Positions 22,409 through 33,907 are shown, numbered from the stretch's first letter. The stretch: 64,000 bases of DNA from Elephas maximus indicus (GCF_024166365.1 NC_064821.1:55083093-55147092), one strand, 5' to 3'. The notes: generated from the letters alone by a model not told the origin. Numbers and translations are program-made.

Positions 22409-23962
22409 GGGGGCCAAGATGGCTGACTAGGTAGACGCTACCTCGGATCCCTCTTGCAACAAAGACTCGGAAAAACAAGTGAATCGATCACATACATGAC
22501 AATCTACGAACCCTGAACAACAAACACAGATTTGAAGAGTTGACCTGAGTGACAGAGACAGAGAACGAACAACTACGGGGAAGCAGCGACCGTTTTCGGA
22601 GCCTGGAGCCAGCGTCCCAGTCAGGTAACCTTGGCGCGGGGATTAGGACTGGGCCCAGGAGAGCTGAACACAACATCTTGTGATGGCGCAAACACGGGGC
22701 ACAGCCCTACTCCCCTGAGCTAACCCCAGGAGGGGGCCCAGCCGGTCTGCGGGGGCGGAGCAACGAAACGGCTGGCGGGACGAGAAATCCCCGGGAGGCA
22801 GCAACTGATTTTGGAGCCGGGAGTGCAGCGTCCCAGCAGGGGCACCTTGACGCTGGGCTTTGGACTGGCAGCGGAGGAACTGACCCCGGCTTCAGCGGGC
22901 CAGACCCTCGGGGGCAATCTCCACACAGCCAGCATACATAGGCAACATGCCCCTCGGGAATCTCAGATAAAATAGTCATCCCAAGCAAGATAAGCAACTT
23001 TGGCTATATTCCGGGGTGCTACTCTCTCCTGTTTTTCTGAACCCTCCCCTCCCCTTCCCAGGCAGCTTCATTAACATTGGAATTTCCTGAGCCAGAGGGA
23101 GAACGGCTCCGGCTCCGCAGCTTTGCTTTTCCCTTTTTTTTTTGGTCTTTTCCTAACCCATTCTTCCGGTCTGAGAGAAGCAACCACAAAAAACCCAGGG
23201 GCCAAAAATCCTTCCCTAATTGGACTAAAAACACAGAACCAGCTCCAGCCAAGCATATATGATCCAAATCTCGGGCTTTCATCCTTGCAGGGAACAAGGT
23301 GGCTGTTATAATGCAAAGGCAGTTCTGATAGGGATCTGAATGCATTTTTTTTTAGCAGATTTACTGGAAAAACAAGCTTCCCAGGTCTGATATCTCTGCT
23401 TATTCAACAGAGCCCTAACTGACCCACAACAGGGAACTGAGGGCTGAAGCTCCCCCCAGACCACCTAGCCTCTTGCCTTAGGGGTCTAAGGAGGGTGACA
23501 CCTACCAGTCAGTAAAGGTACTTGCATTGGGGGCCTAAGGTACAGCTGCAGTGCCCTCCCACCAAGGTGCTTTAGGAATAGAGACACACCTACCTCACTG
23601 ACACTTGGGGGAAGCCTGTCAGCATCCTGCCCCCCCGGAGTGTGAGCCCCAGATGCTAATAGAATCTGGTGCATACAACTATCACCACTACTTCTCGAGG
23701 TGGATAGGTGTTAGGGTGCAGCACACACCTGATGACCCAAAATCAGGTTCTACTCAAGAATAGTGAATAGACTCAGGCATATATATCTGGCAACAGCCCA
23801 AACCAGCTGGTAATAGGTCATAAGTAAGTCAAGGGCTACAACAAACAAGACAGCACAATCTAGTAGCCCATCCACGTATATTGAAAGAAAACAAAACAAG
23901 ATAAGACTCAGTGAGGAATTACAGAATAAACCAATACTATATCTTTTTTTTTTTTTTTCTTA
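22409..23962 (+). promoter_or_regulatory. L1-C 5'UTR / internal promoter
   Basis: The first bases carry CCAAGATGGC (22414-22423), the YY1-type site that positions L1 transcription. CpG-rich sequence at 22560-22900 holds two related units of about 216 bp: GGGGAAGCAGCG at 22577 and GGGAGGCAGCAACTG at 22793, both with a GCAGCGTCCCAG or CAGCGTCCCAG block. This GC-rich part is absent from the 5'UTRs of L1-A and L1-B, while the distal 5'UTR is shared with them. Confidence 0.75.
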
Positions 23963-24981
23963 GTGATGGCTCGGAGACAGCAGTCGATATCAAACCACAT
24001 AAAGAAGCAGGTCATGACAGCTTCTACAACCCCCCAACCAAAAGAATCAAAATCTTTCCCAAATGAAGATACAATCCTGGAATTATCAGATACAGAATAT
24101 AAAAAACTAATTTACAGAATGCTTCGAGACATCAGGGATGACCTCAGAATAAGGCAAACTGCAGAAAAAGCCAAGGAACACACCGATAAAACTGTTGAAG
24201 AACTCAAAAAGATTATTCAAGAACATAGTGGAAAAATTAATAAGTTGCAAGAATCCATAGAGAGACAGCATGCAGAAATCCAAAAGATTAACAATAAAAT
24301 TACAGAATTAGACAACGCAATAGGAAGTCAGAGGAGCAGACTCGAGCAATTAGAATGCAGAGTGGGAAATCTGGAGGACCAGGGAATTAACGCCAATGTA
24401 GCTGAAAAAAAAATCAGATAAAAGAATTTAAAAAAATGAAGAAACCCTAAGAATCATGTGGGACTCTATCAAGAAGGATAACTTGCGTGTGATTGGAGTC
24501 CCAGAACAGGGAGGGAGGACAGAAAACACAGAGAAAATAGCTGAAGATCTGCTGACAGAAAACTTCCCTGACATCGTGAAAGACGAAAGGCTATCTATCC
24601 AGGATGCTCATTGAACCCCCTTTAAGATTGATCCAAAAAGAGAAACACCAAGACATATTATCATCAAACTTGACAAAACCCAAGAGAAAGAGAAAATTTT
24701 AAAAGCCACCAGGGATAAAAGAAAGGTCTCCTTCAAGGGAGAATCAATAAGTTCAGACTACTCAGCAGAAACCATGCAGGCAAGAAGGCAATGGGATGAC
24801 ATATACAGAGCACTGAAGAAGAAAAACTGCCCCAAGGATCATATATCCAGCAAAACTCTGTCTGAAATATGAAGGCGAAATTAAGATATTTACAGATAAA
24901 CACAAGCTTAGAGAATTTGCAAAAACCAAACCAAAGCTACAAGAAATACTAAAAGAAATTGTTTGGTCAGAAAACCAATAA
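23963..24981 (+). pseudogene. L1-C ORF1, frameshifted
   Basis: The frame starts MMARRQQSISNHIKKQ and has a coiled coil from about residue 60 to 150. It is 152 residues long and ends at a stop (24419-24421) within an A-run. The C-terminal RNA-binding half follows (VPEQGGRTENTEKIAEDLL near 24500; PRHIIIKLDKTQEKEKIL near 24650) with extra in-frame stops near 24612 and 24870. Lack of an intact ORF1 means the copy is not autonomous, whatever the state of ORF2. Confidence 0.82.
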
Positions 24982-25437
24982 TATCAGATACCAGCACAAC
25001 ACAAGGTCACAAAACAGAACATCCTGATACCAACTCAAATAGGGAAATCACAAAAACAAATTAAGATTAATTAAAAAAAAAAAAAGCTCAAAACAGGGAA
25101 TCACTGAAGTCAATATGTAAAAGATCACAATAATCAAAAAGAGGGACTACATACAGGTGGCATAGAACTGCCATATGGAGAGGGATACAAGGTGATATAG
25201 GACAATACGAGTTAGGTTTTTACTTAGAAAAATAGGTGTAAATATTAAGGTAACCACAAACGGGTATAACAACTCCATAACTCAAAATAAAAGCCAAGAA
25301 AAACTTAACGACTCAACAAACATAAAGTCAAATACTATGAAAATGAGGATCTCACAATTTACAAAGAAAAACGTCTCAGCACAAAAAAGTAAGTGGAAAA
25401 ATGAAATTGTCAACAACACACATAAAAAGGCATCAAA

Positions 25438-28400
25438 ATGACAACACTAAACACTTATTTATCTATAATTACGCTGAATGTAAATGGACTAAATGCACCA
25501 ATAAAGAGACAGAGAGTCTCGGACTGGATAAAGAAGCACGATCCGTCTATATGCTGCCTACAAGAGACATACCTTAGACTTAGAGACACAAACAAACTAA
25601 AACTCAAAGGATGGAAAAAAATATATCAAGCAAACAATAAGCAAAAAAGAAGAGGAGTAGCAATATTAATTTCTGACAAAATAGACTGTAGACTTAAATC
25701 CACCACAAAAGATAAAGAAGGACACTACATAATGATAAAAGGGACAATTGATCAGGAAGATATAACCATATTAAATATTTATGCACCCAATGACAGGGCT
25801 GCAAGATACATAAATCAAATTTTAACAGAACTGAAAAGTGAGATAGACACCTCCACAATTATAGTAGGAGACTTCAACACACCACTTTCGGAGAAGGACA
25901 CGACATCCAGTAAGAAGCTCAATAGAGACACGGAAGACCTAATTACAACAATCAACCAACTTGACCTCATTGACTTATACAGAACCCTCCACCCAACTGC
26001 TGCAAAGTATACTTTTTTTTCTAGCGCACATGGAACATTCTCTAGAATAGACCACATATTAGGTCATAAAACAAACCTTTGCAGAGTCCAAAACATCGAA
26101 ATATTACAAAGCATCTTCTCAGACCACAAGGCAATAAAACTAGAGATCAATAACAGAAAAACTAGGGAAAAGAAATCAAATACTTGGAAAATGAACAATA
26201 CCCTCCTGAAAAAAGACTGGGTTATAGAAGACATCAAGGAGGGAATAAGGAAATTCATAGAAAGCAACGAGAATGAAAATACTTCCTATCAAAACCTCTG
26301 GGACACAGCAAAAGCAGTGCTCAGAGGACAATTTATATCAATAAATGCAAACATACAAAAAGAAGAAAGAGCCAAAATCAGAGAAATGTCCCTACAACTT
26401 GAACAAATAGAAACTGAGCAACAAAAGAATCCATCAGGCACCAGAAGAAAACAAATAATAAAAATTAGAGCTGAACTAAATGAATTAGAGAACAGAAAAA
26501 CAATCGAAAGAATTAACAAAGCCAAAAGCTGGTTCTTTGAAAAAATTAACAAAATTGATAAACCATTGGCTAGACTGACTAAAGAAATACAGGAAAGGAA
26601 ACAAATAACCCGAATAAGAAATGAGAAGGACCACATCACAACAGAACCAAATGAAATTAAAAGAATCATTTCAGATTATTATGAAAAATTGTACTCTAAC
26701 AAATTTGAAAACCTAGAAGAAATGGATGAATTCCTGGAAAAACACTACCTACCTAAACTAACACATTCAGAAGTAGAACAACTAAATAGACCCATAACAA
26801 AAAAAGAGATTGAAACGGTAATCAAAAAACTCCCAACAAAAAAAAGCCCTGGCCCAGACGGCTTCACTGCAGAGTTCTACCAAACTTTCAGAGAAGAGTT
26901 AACACCACTACTACTAAAGGTATTCCAAAGCATAGAAAATGACGGAATACTACCCAACTCATTCTATGAAGCCACCATCTCCCTGATACCAAAACCAGGT
27001 AAAGACATTACAAAAAAAGAAAATTATAGACCTATATCCCTCATGAACATTGATGCAAAAATCCTCAACAAAATTCTAGCCAATAGAATCCAACAACACA
27101 TCAAAAAAATAATTCACCCTGATCAAGTGGGATTTATACCAGGTATGCAAGGCTGGTTTAATATCAGAAAAACCATTAATGTAATCCATCACATAAATAA
27201 AACAAAAGACAAAAACCACATGATCTTATCAATTGATGCAGAAAAGGCATTTGACAAAGTCCAACACCCATTCATGATAAAAACTCTTACCAAAATAGGA
27301 ATTGAAGGAAAATTCCTCAACATAATAAAGGGCATCTATGCAAAGCCAACAGCCAATATCACTCTAAATGGAGAGAACCTGAAAGCATTTCCCTTGAGAA
27401 CGGGAACCAGACAAGGATGCCCTTTATCACCGCTCTTATTCAACATCGTGTTGGAAGTCTTAGCCAGGGCAATTAGGCTAGACAAAGAAATAAAAGGTAT
27501 CCGGATTGGCAAGGAAGAAGTAAAGTTATCACTATTTGCAGATGACATGATTATATACACAGAAAACCCTAAGGAATCCTCCAGAAAACTACTGAAACTA
27601 ATAGAAGAGTTTGGCAGAGTCTCAGGTTATAAAATAAACATACAAAAATCACTTGGATTCCTCTACATCAACAAAAAGAACACCGAAGAGGAAATCACCA
27701 AATCAATACCATTCACAGTGGCCCCCAAGAAGATAAGATACTTAGGAATAAATCTTACCAAGGATGTAAAAGACCTATACAAAGAAAACTACAAAGCTCT
27801 ACTACAAGAAATTCAAAAGAACATACTTAAGTGGAAAAACATACCTTGCTCATGGATAGGAAGACTTAACATAATAAAAATGTCTATTCTACCAAAAGCC
27901 ATCTATACATTTAACGCACTTCCGATCCAAATTCCAATGTCATATTTTAAGGGGATAGAGAAACAAATCACCAATTTCATATGGAAGGGAAAGAAGCCCC
28001 GGATAAGCAAAGCACTACTGAAAAAGAAGAAGAAAGTGGGAGGCCTCACCTTACCTAACTTCAGAACCTATTATACAGCCACAGTAGTCAAAACAGCCTG
28101 GTATTGGTACAACAACAGGCACATAGACCAATGGAACAGAATTGAGAACCCAGATATAAATCCATCCACATATGAGCAGCTGATATTTGACAAAGGACCA
28201 GTGTCAATTAACTGGGGAAAAGATAGCCTTTTTAACAAATGGTGCTGGCATAACTGGATATCCATTTGCAAAAAAATGAAACAGGACCCATACCTCACAC
28301 CATGCACAAAAACTAACTCCAAGTGGATCAAAGACCTAAACATAAAGACTAAAACGATAAAGATCATGGAAGAAAAAATTGGGACAACCCTAGGAGCCCT

Positions 28401-29253
28401 AATACAAGGTATAAACAGAATACAAAACATTACCAAAAATGATGAAGAGAAACCAGATAACTGGGAGCTCCTAAAAATCAAACACCTATGCTCATCTAAA
28501 GACTTCACCAAAAGAGTAAAAAGACCACCTACAGATTGGGAAAGAATTTTCAGCTATGACATCTCTGACCAGCGCCTGATCTCTAAAATCTACATGATTC
28601 TGTCAAAACTCAACCACAAAAAGACAAACAACCCAATCAAGAAGTGGGCAAAGGATATGAACACACATTTCACTAAAGAAGATATTCAGGCAGCCAACAG
28701 ATACATGAGAAAATGCTCTCGATCATTAGCCATTAGAGAAATGCAAATTAAAACTACGATGAGATTCCATCTCACACCAGCAAGGCTGGCATTAATCCAA
28801 AAAACATAAAATAATAAATGTTGGAGAGGCTGCGGAGAGATTGGAACTCTCATACACTGCTGGTGGGAATGTAAAATGGTACAACCACTTTGGAAATCTA
28901 TCTGGCGTTATCTTAAACAGTTAGAAATAGAACTACCATACAACCCAGAAATCCCACTCCTAGGAATATACCCTAGAGATACAAGAGCCTTCATACAAAC
29001 AGATATATGCACACCCATGTTTATTGCAGCTCTGTTTACAATAGCAAAAAGTTGGAAGCAACCAAGGTGTCCATCAACGGATGAATGGGTAAATAAATTG
29101 TGGTATATTCACACAATGGAATACTACGCATCGATAAAGAACAGTGACGAATCTCTGAAACATTTCATAACATGGAGGAACCTGGAAGGCATTATGCTGA
29201 GCGAAATGAGTCAGAGGCAAAAGGACAAATATTGTATAAGACCACTATTATAA
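25438..29253 (+). pseudogene. L1-C ORF2 (endonuclease-reverse transcriptase) with a single nonsense codon
   Basis: ORF2 nicks DNA and copies L1 RNA at the cut. Starting at the ATG at 25438, 1123 codons are open. The stop TAA at 28807-28809 corresponds to CAA in the related copy L1-D. The same frame then continues to 29253, for a total of 1271 sense and nonsense positions, close to the human length. Endonuclease residues N14, E43, D145 and H230 are all present at those exact positions. The reverse transcriptase FADD is at residues 700-703 (27535-27546). The nonsense codon falls four codons before the C-terminal CX3CX7HX4C knuckle (from 28819), which would be lost. The protein is otherwise intact. 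Neighbouring ORF1 is broken. Confidence 0.9.
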
Positions 29254-29305
29254 GATCTTGAGAAATAGTAAAAACTGAGAAGAACACATACTTTTGTGGT
29301 TACGA

Positions 29306-29324
29306 GGGGGGGAGGGAGGGAGGG
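29306..29324 (+). other. G-quadruplex-type tract in L1-C 3'UTR
   Basis: GGGGGGGAGGGAGGGAGGG has four or more G-runs with one-base loops. The same tract recurs in L1-D at 31891-31912. G-rich polypurine tracts in L1 3'UTRs are known in several mammals. Confidence 0.75.
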
Positions 29325-30619
29325 TGAGAGAGGGTTTTTTATTGATTAATCAGTAGATCAGAACTGCTTTAGGTGAAGGGAAAGACAACACTCAATACAT
29401 GGAAGGTCAGCTCAATTGGACTGGACCAAAAGCAAAGAAGTTTCCGGGATAAAATGAATGCTTCAAAGGTCAGCGGAGCAAGCGCGGGGGTCTGGGGAAC
29501 ATGGTTTGAGGGGACTTCTAAGTCAATTGGCAAAATAATTCTATTATGAAATCATTCTGCATCCCACTTTGAAATGTGGCGTCTGGGGTCTTAAATGCTA
29601 ACAAGCGGCCATCTAAGATGCATCAATTGGTCTCAACCCACCTGGAGCAAAGGAAAATGAAGAACACCAAGGCCACACGACAACTAAGAGCCCAAGAGAC
29701 AGAAAGGGCCACATGAACCAGAGACCTACATCATCCTGAGACCAGAAGAACTAGTTGGTGCCCGGCCACAATCGATGACTGCCCTGACAGGGAGCACAGC
29801 AGAGGACCCCTGAGGGAGCAGGAGATCAGTGGGATGCAGACCCCAAATTCTCATAAAAAGACCAAACTTAATGGTCTGACTGAGACTGGAGGAATCCCGG
29901 CGGCCATGCTCCCCAGACCTTCTGTTGACACAGGACAGGAACCGTCCCCGAAGACAACTCATCAGACATGAAAGGGACTGGTCAGCAGGTGGGAGAGAGA
30001 CGCTGATGAAGAGTGAGCTAATTATATCAGGTGGACACTTGAGATTGTGTTGGCAACTCTTGTCTGGAGGGGGGATGGGAGGATAGAGAGAGAGGGAAGC
30101 CGGCAAAATTGTCAAGAAAGGAGAGACTGAAAGGGCTGACTCAAGAGGGGGAGAGTAAGTGGGAGTAGGGAGTGAGATGTATGTAAACTTATATGTGACA
30201 GACTGATTGGATTTGTAAACGTTCACTTGAAGTTTAATAAAAGTTATTAAAAAAAAAAAAGAAAAGAACACCGAAGAGGAAATAACCAAATCAATACCAT
30301 TCACAGTAGCCCCCAAGAAGATAAAATACTTAGGAATAAATCTTACCAAGGATGTAAAAGACCTATACAAAGAAAACTACAAAGCTCTACTACAAGAAAT
30401 TCAAAAGAACATACTTAAGTGGAAAAACATACCTTGCTCATGGATAGGAAGACTTAACATAGTAAAAATGTCTATTCTACCAAAAGCCATCTATACATAT
30501 AACGCACTTCCGATCCAAATTCCAATGTCATTTTTTAAAGGGATAGAGAAATCACCAATTTCATATGGAAGGGAAAGAAGCCTCGGATAAGCAAAGCATT
30601 ACTGAAAAAGAAGAAGAAA

Positions 30620-31837
30620 GTGGGAGGCCTCACTCTACCTGATTTCAGAACCTATTATACAGCCACAGTAGTCAAAACAGCCTGGTACTGGTACAACAAC
30701 AGGCACATAGACCAATGGAACAGAATTGAGAACCCAGATATAAATCCATCCACGTATGAGCAGCTGATATTTGACAAAGGACCAGTGTCAGTTAATTGGG
30801 GAAAAGATAGTCTTTTTAACAAATGGTGCTGGCATAACTGGATATCCATTTGCAAAAGAATGAAACAGGACCCATACCTCACACCATGCACAAAAACTAA
30901 CTCCAAGTGGATCAAAGACCTAAACATAAAGACTAAAACGATAAAGATCATGGAAGAAAAAATAGGGACAACATTAGGAGCCCTAATACAAGGCATAAAC
31001 AGAATACAAAACATTACCAAAAATGATGAAGAGAAACCAGATAACTGGGAGCTCCTAAAAATTAAACATCTATGCACATCTAAAGACTTCACCAAAAGAG
31101 TAAAAAGACCACCTACAGATTGGGAAAGAATTTTCAGCTATGACATCTCAGAACTGCGCCTGATCTCTAAAATCTACGTGATTCTGTCAAAACTCAACCA
31201 CAAAAAGACAAACAACCCAATCAAGAAGTGGGCAAAGGATATGAACACACATTTCACTAAAGAAGATATTCAGGCAGCCAACAGATACATGAGAAAATGC
31301 TCTCGATCATTAGCCATTAGAGAAATGCAAATTAAAACTAGGATGAGATTCCATCTCACTCCAACAAGGCTGGCGTTAATCCAAAAAACACAAAATAATA
31401 AATGTTGGAGAGGCTGCGGAGAGATTGGAACTCTTATACACTGCTGGTGGGAATGTAAAATGGTACAACCACTTTGGAAATCTATCTGGCTTTATCTTAA
31501 ACAGTTACAAATAGAACTACCATACAACCCAGAAATCCCACTCCTAGGAATATACCCTAGAGATACAAGAGCCATCACACAAACAGACATATGCACACCC
31601 ATGTTTATTGCAGCTCTGTTTACAATAGCAAAAAGCTGGAAGCAACCAAGGTGTCCATCAACGGATGAATGGGTAAATAAATTGTGGTATATTCACACAA
31701 TGGAATACTACGCATCGATAAAGAACAGTGAAGAATCTGTGAAACATTTCATAACATGGAGGAACCTGGAAGGCATTATGCTGAGCGAAATGAGTCAGAG
31801 GCAAAAGGACAAATATTGTATAAGACCACTATTATAA
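30620..31837 (+). pseudogene. L1-D ORF2 C-terminal part, 405 codons open
   Basis: This is the C-terminal third of ORF2, open to the natural stop at 31837. It keeps the Gln codon (CAA) that is TAA in L1-C and the complete CX3CX7HX4C knuckle at [18 protein letters not shown]. It lacks the endonuclease and most of the reverse transcriptase, so it cannot act alone. The ATG at 30620 is an internal Met, not a true start. Confidence 0.85.
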
Positions 31838-31890
31838 GATCTTGAGAAATAGTAAAAACTGAGAAGAACACATACTTTTGTGGTTACGAA

Positions 31891-31912
31891 GGGGGGAGGG
31901 AGGGAGGGAGGG
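31891..31912 (+). other. G-quadruplex-type tract in L1-D 3'UTR
   Basis: GGGGGGAGGGAGGGAGGGAG, continuing GG, is one GGGA unit longer than in L1-C, so the tract varies in length between copies. Confidence 0.75.
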
Positions 31913-32927
31913 AGAGGGTTTTTTATTGATTAATCAGTAGATAAGAACTGCTTTGGGTGAAGGGAAAGACAACACTCAATACATGGAAGGTCAGCTCAAC
32001 TGGACTGGACCAAAAGCAAAGAAGTTTCCGGGATAAAATGAATGCTTCAAAGGTCAGCGGAGCAAGCGCGGGGGTCTGGGGAACATGGTTTGAGGGGACT
32101 TCTAAGTCAATTGGCAAAACAATTCTATTATGAAAACATTCTGCATCCCACTTTGAAATGTGGCGTCTGGGGTCTTAAATGCTAACAAGCGGCCATCTAA
32201 GATGCATCAATTGGTCTCAACCCACCTGGAGCAAAGGAAAATGAAGAACACCAAGCCCACACGATAACTAAGAGCCCAAGAGACAGAAAGGGCCACATGA
32301 ACCAGAGACCTACATCATCCTGAGACCAGAAGAACTAGTTGGTGCCCGGCCACAATCGATGACTGCCCTGACAGGGAGCACAACAGAGAACTCCTGAGGG
32401 AACAGGAGATCCGTGGGATGCAGACCCCAAATTCTCATAAAAAGACCATACTTAATGGTCTGACTGAGACTAGAGGAATCCCGGCGGCCATGGTCCCCAG
32501 ACCTTCTGTCGGCACAGGACAGGAATCATCCCCGAAGACAACTCATCAGTCATGAAAGGGACTGGTCAGCAGGTGGGAGAGAGACGCTGATGAAGAGTGA
32601 GCTAATTATATCAGGTGGACACTTGAGATTGTGTTGGCAGCTCTTGTCTGGAGGGGGGATGGGAGGATAGAGAGAGAGGGAAGCTGGCAAAGTTGTCACG
32701 AAAGGAGAGACTGAAAGGGCTGACTCAATAGGGGGAGAGCAGGTGGGAGTACGGAGTAAGATGTATGTAAACTTATATGTGACAGACTGATTGGATTTGT
32801 AAACGTTCACTTGAAGCTTAATAAAAGTTAATTAAAAAAAAAAAGTCATCTCCAATGGTATCAAGATAAAGGGGCTTAAGAATGAGACAAACCTACCCGG
32901 GAATCACTGCTTTGTCACTTAGAAGTT

Positions 32928-33066
32928 GTTATGATCCATACAGTCGAATACTTTTGCGTAGTCAACGAAACACAGGTAAACACCTTTCTGGTATTCTCTG
33001 CTTTGAATGAAGATTTATCTCACATCAGCAATGATATCCCTCGTTCCACATCCTCTTCTGAATCTG
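32928..33066 (-). mobile_element. RTE internal fragment (~139 bp)
   Basis: Complement of RTE positions equal to about 6655-6800, in the reverse transcriptase region (GGTAAACACCTTTCTGGTAT, AGCAATGATATCCCTCGTTC). Neither RTE end is present. It lies within MIR-like flanks (CTGCTTTGTCACTTAG before, CAAATCACTTTACCTCTCCG after). Confidence 0.8.
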
Positions 33067-33154
33067 GCAAATCACTTTACCTCTCCGAACCTCAGCTTCC
33101 TCATCTGAAACATGGGATCCTCTCAAAGGTTTTTTTATAAGGATTAGATTAGAT

Positions 33155-33460
33155 GACGGGGCAGTGGTGGTTTAGTGGTAGGATTCTCTCCTTCCATGCA
33201 GGTGACCTGGGTTCAGTTCCTCGTCAACGAACCTCACACACAGCCAACAACCATCAGTGGAAGCTTGCGTGTTGCTGTGATTCTGAACAGGTTTCAGTGG
33301 AGCTTCCAGACTAAGACAGATTAGAAAGGCCTAGTGATCTACCTTCGAAAATCAGCCAATGAAAACCTTATGGATCACAGTAGTTCAGCTGTCCATTCCA
33401 TTGTGCATGGGGTTGCCTTGAGTTGGGGGCCAACTGGACAGCCGCTTATAAGAACAAGAT
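33155..33460 (+). mobile_element. Composite SINE: tRNA-Gly-like head, RTE-derived body and tail
   Basis: The head (33161-33224) reads GCAGTGGTGGTTTAGTGGTA, then ATTCTCTCCTTCCATGCAGG, then GGGTTCAGTTCC. This matches a tRNA-Gly with A box and B box. The body (GGTTTCAGTGGAGCTTCCAG, GACTAAGACAGATTAG, CCAATGAAAACCTTATGGAT) is the RTE 5' region. The end resembles the RTE tail. GATTAGAT is repeated at 33147-33154 and 33461-33468. The acceptor stem does not pair, so it is not a tRNA gene. Confidence 0.85.
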
Positions 33461-33489
33461 GATTAGATAACAAATGTAAAAGCATCTGA

Positions 33490-33900
33490 AACATATGTGG
33501 TGCTTGGTGACTATCCACTCTCCTTTCTTTGTTTTTACCTGTTCCTTAGAATCTCCTGCTTTCAGCCCAGTTGGAAGATGGAGTCACTGGAAAACAGCAA
33601 AGTGCCATTATCTTGGAAGCAGATGATAAAATGCATCTTGTTCTACCCCAACAAAACTGTCCTCCGCCAATACCCTTCCCTTCATCCCATCACTGCGGCT
33701 GCTAAATCCCAACTGTGTGGGCCTGTCTTGGGCTTTTTCTACGTAAGCGTGTTTCCCACCCCAAACACAGTTTTTAAATCCTCACCACAAAGTTGTGAAG
33801 CAGACTGGGCACATGTTTCTCTCCTTGTTTCACAGATGGGCAATCCCAGGCCCAAAGGCATATGTGACTTATCCAAGGTCGCACACCCATCTGGGGCATA
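33490..33900. other. Non-coding stretch, no gene recognised
   Basis: I see no exon-like pattern. A weak MIR/L2-like part (CTTATCCAAGGTCGCACACC) is at 33865-33890. Confidence 0.4.
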
Positions 33901-33907
33901 ACCTAGA

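Larger units (their letters stand above)
22409..30260 (+). mobile_element. L1-C, full-length LINE-1 (7.85 kb)
   Basis: The element runs from GGGGGCCAAGATGGCTGACT at 22409 to a poly(A) at 30249-30260. It has a 1.55-kb GC-rich 5'UTR, ORF1 (broken), an ORF2 open over 1123 codons with one nonsense codon, and a ~1-kb 3'UTR with a G-rich tract. It is the best-preserved L1 here and so the youngest complete one. No convincing target duplication was found, because its 5' side abuts another L1 and its 3' side abuts L1-D. Confidence 0.93.
30262..32843 (+). mobile_element. L1-D, 5'-truncated LINE-1
   Basis: It begins inside ORF2 (the NTEEEITKS segment, equal to ~27678 in L1-C) directly after the poly(A) of L1-C. 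It runs through the 3'UTR to its own poly(A) at 32834-32843. It is nearly identical to L1-C over 2.58 kb. A 4-bp deletion near 30548 shifts the ORF2 frame. Confidence 0.92.

Noticed and set aside
26289..26669. Hydrophobic, membrane-like open frames antisense to L1 ORF2 (also 19807-20091, 28071-28511, 30655-31095, 54665-54976)
   Set aside because: They are complements of A-rich, Lys/Glu/Ile-coding DNA, which gives Phe/Leu/Ser-rich shadows in every L1 copy.
29726..30370. 214-codon open frame on the - strand
   Set aside because: It is antisense to the L1-C 3'UTR, and a shorter version appears antisense to L1-D, as expected for repeated non-coding sequence. No family was recognised.
33161..33232. 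A possible tRNA-Gly gene
   Set aside because: A box and B box are good, but the 5' GCAGTGG has no pairing partner at the 3' side and the sequence runs on into RTE-derived body flanked by a target duplication. It is a SINE head.
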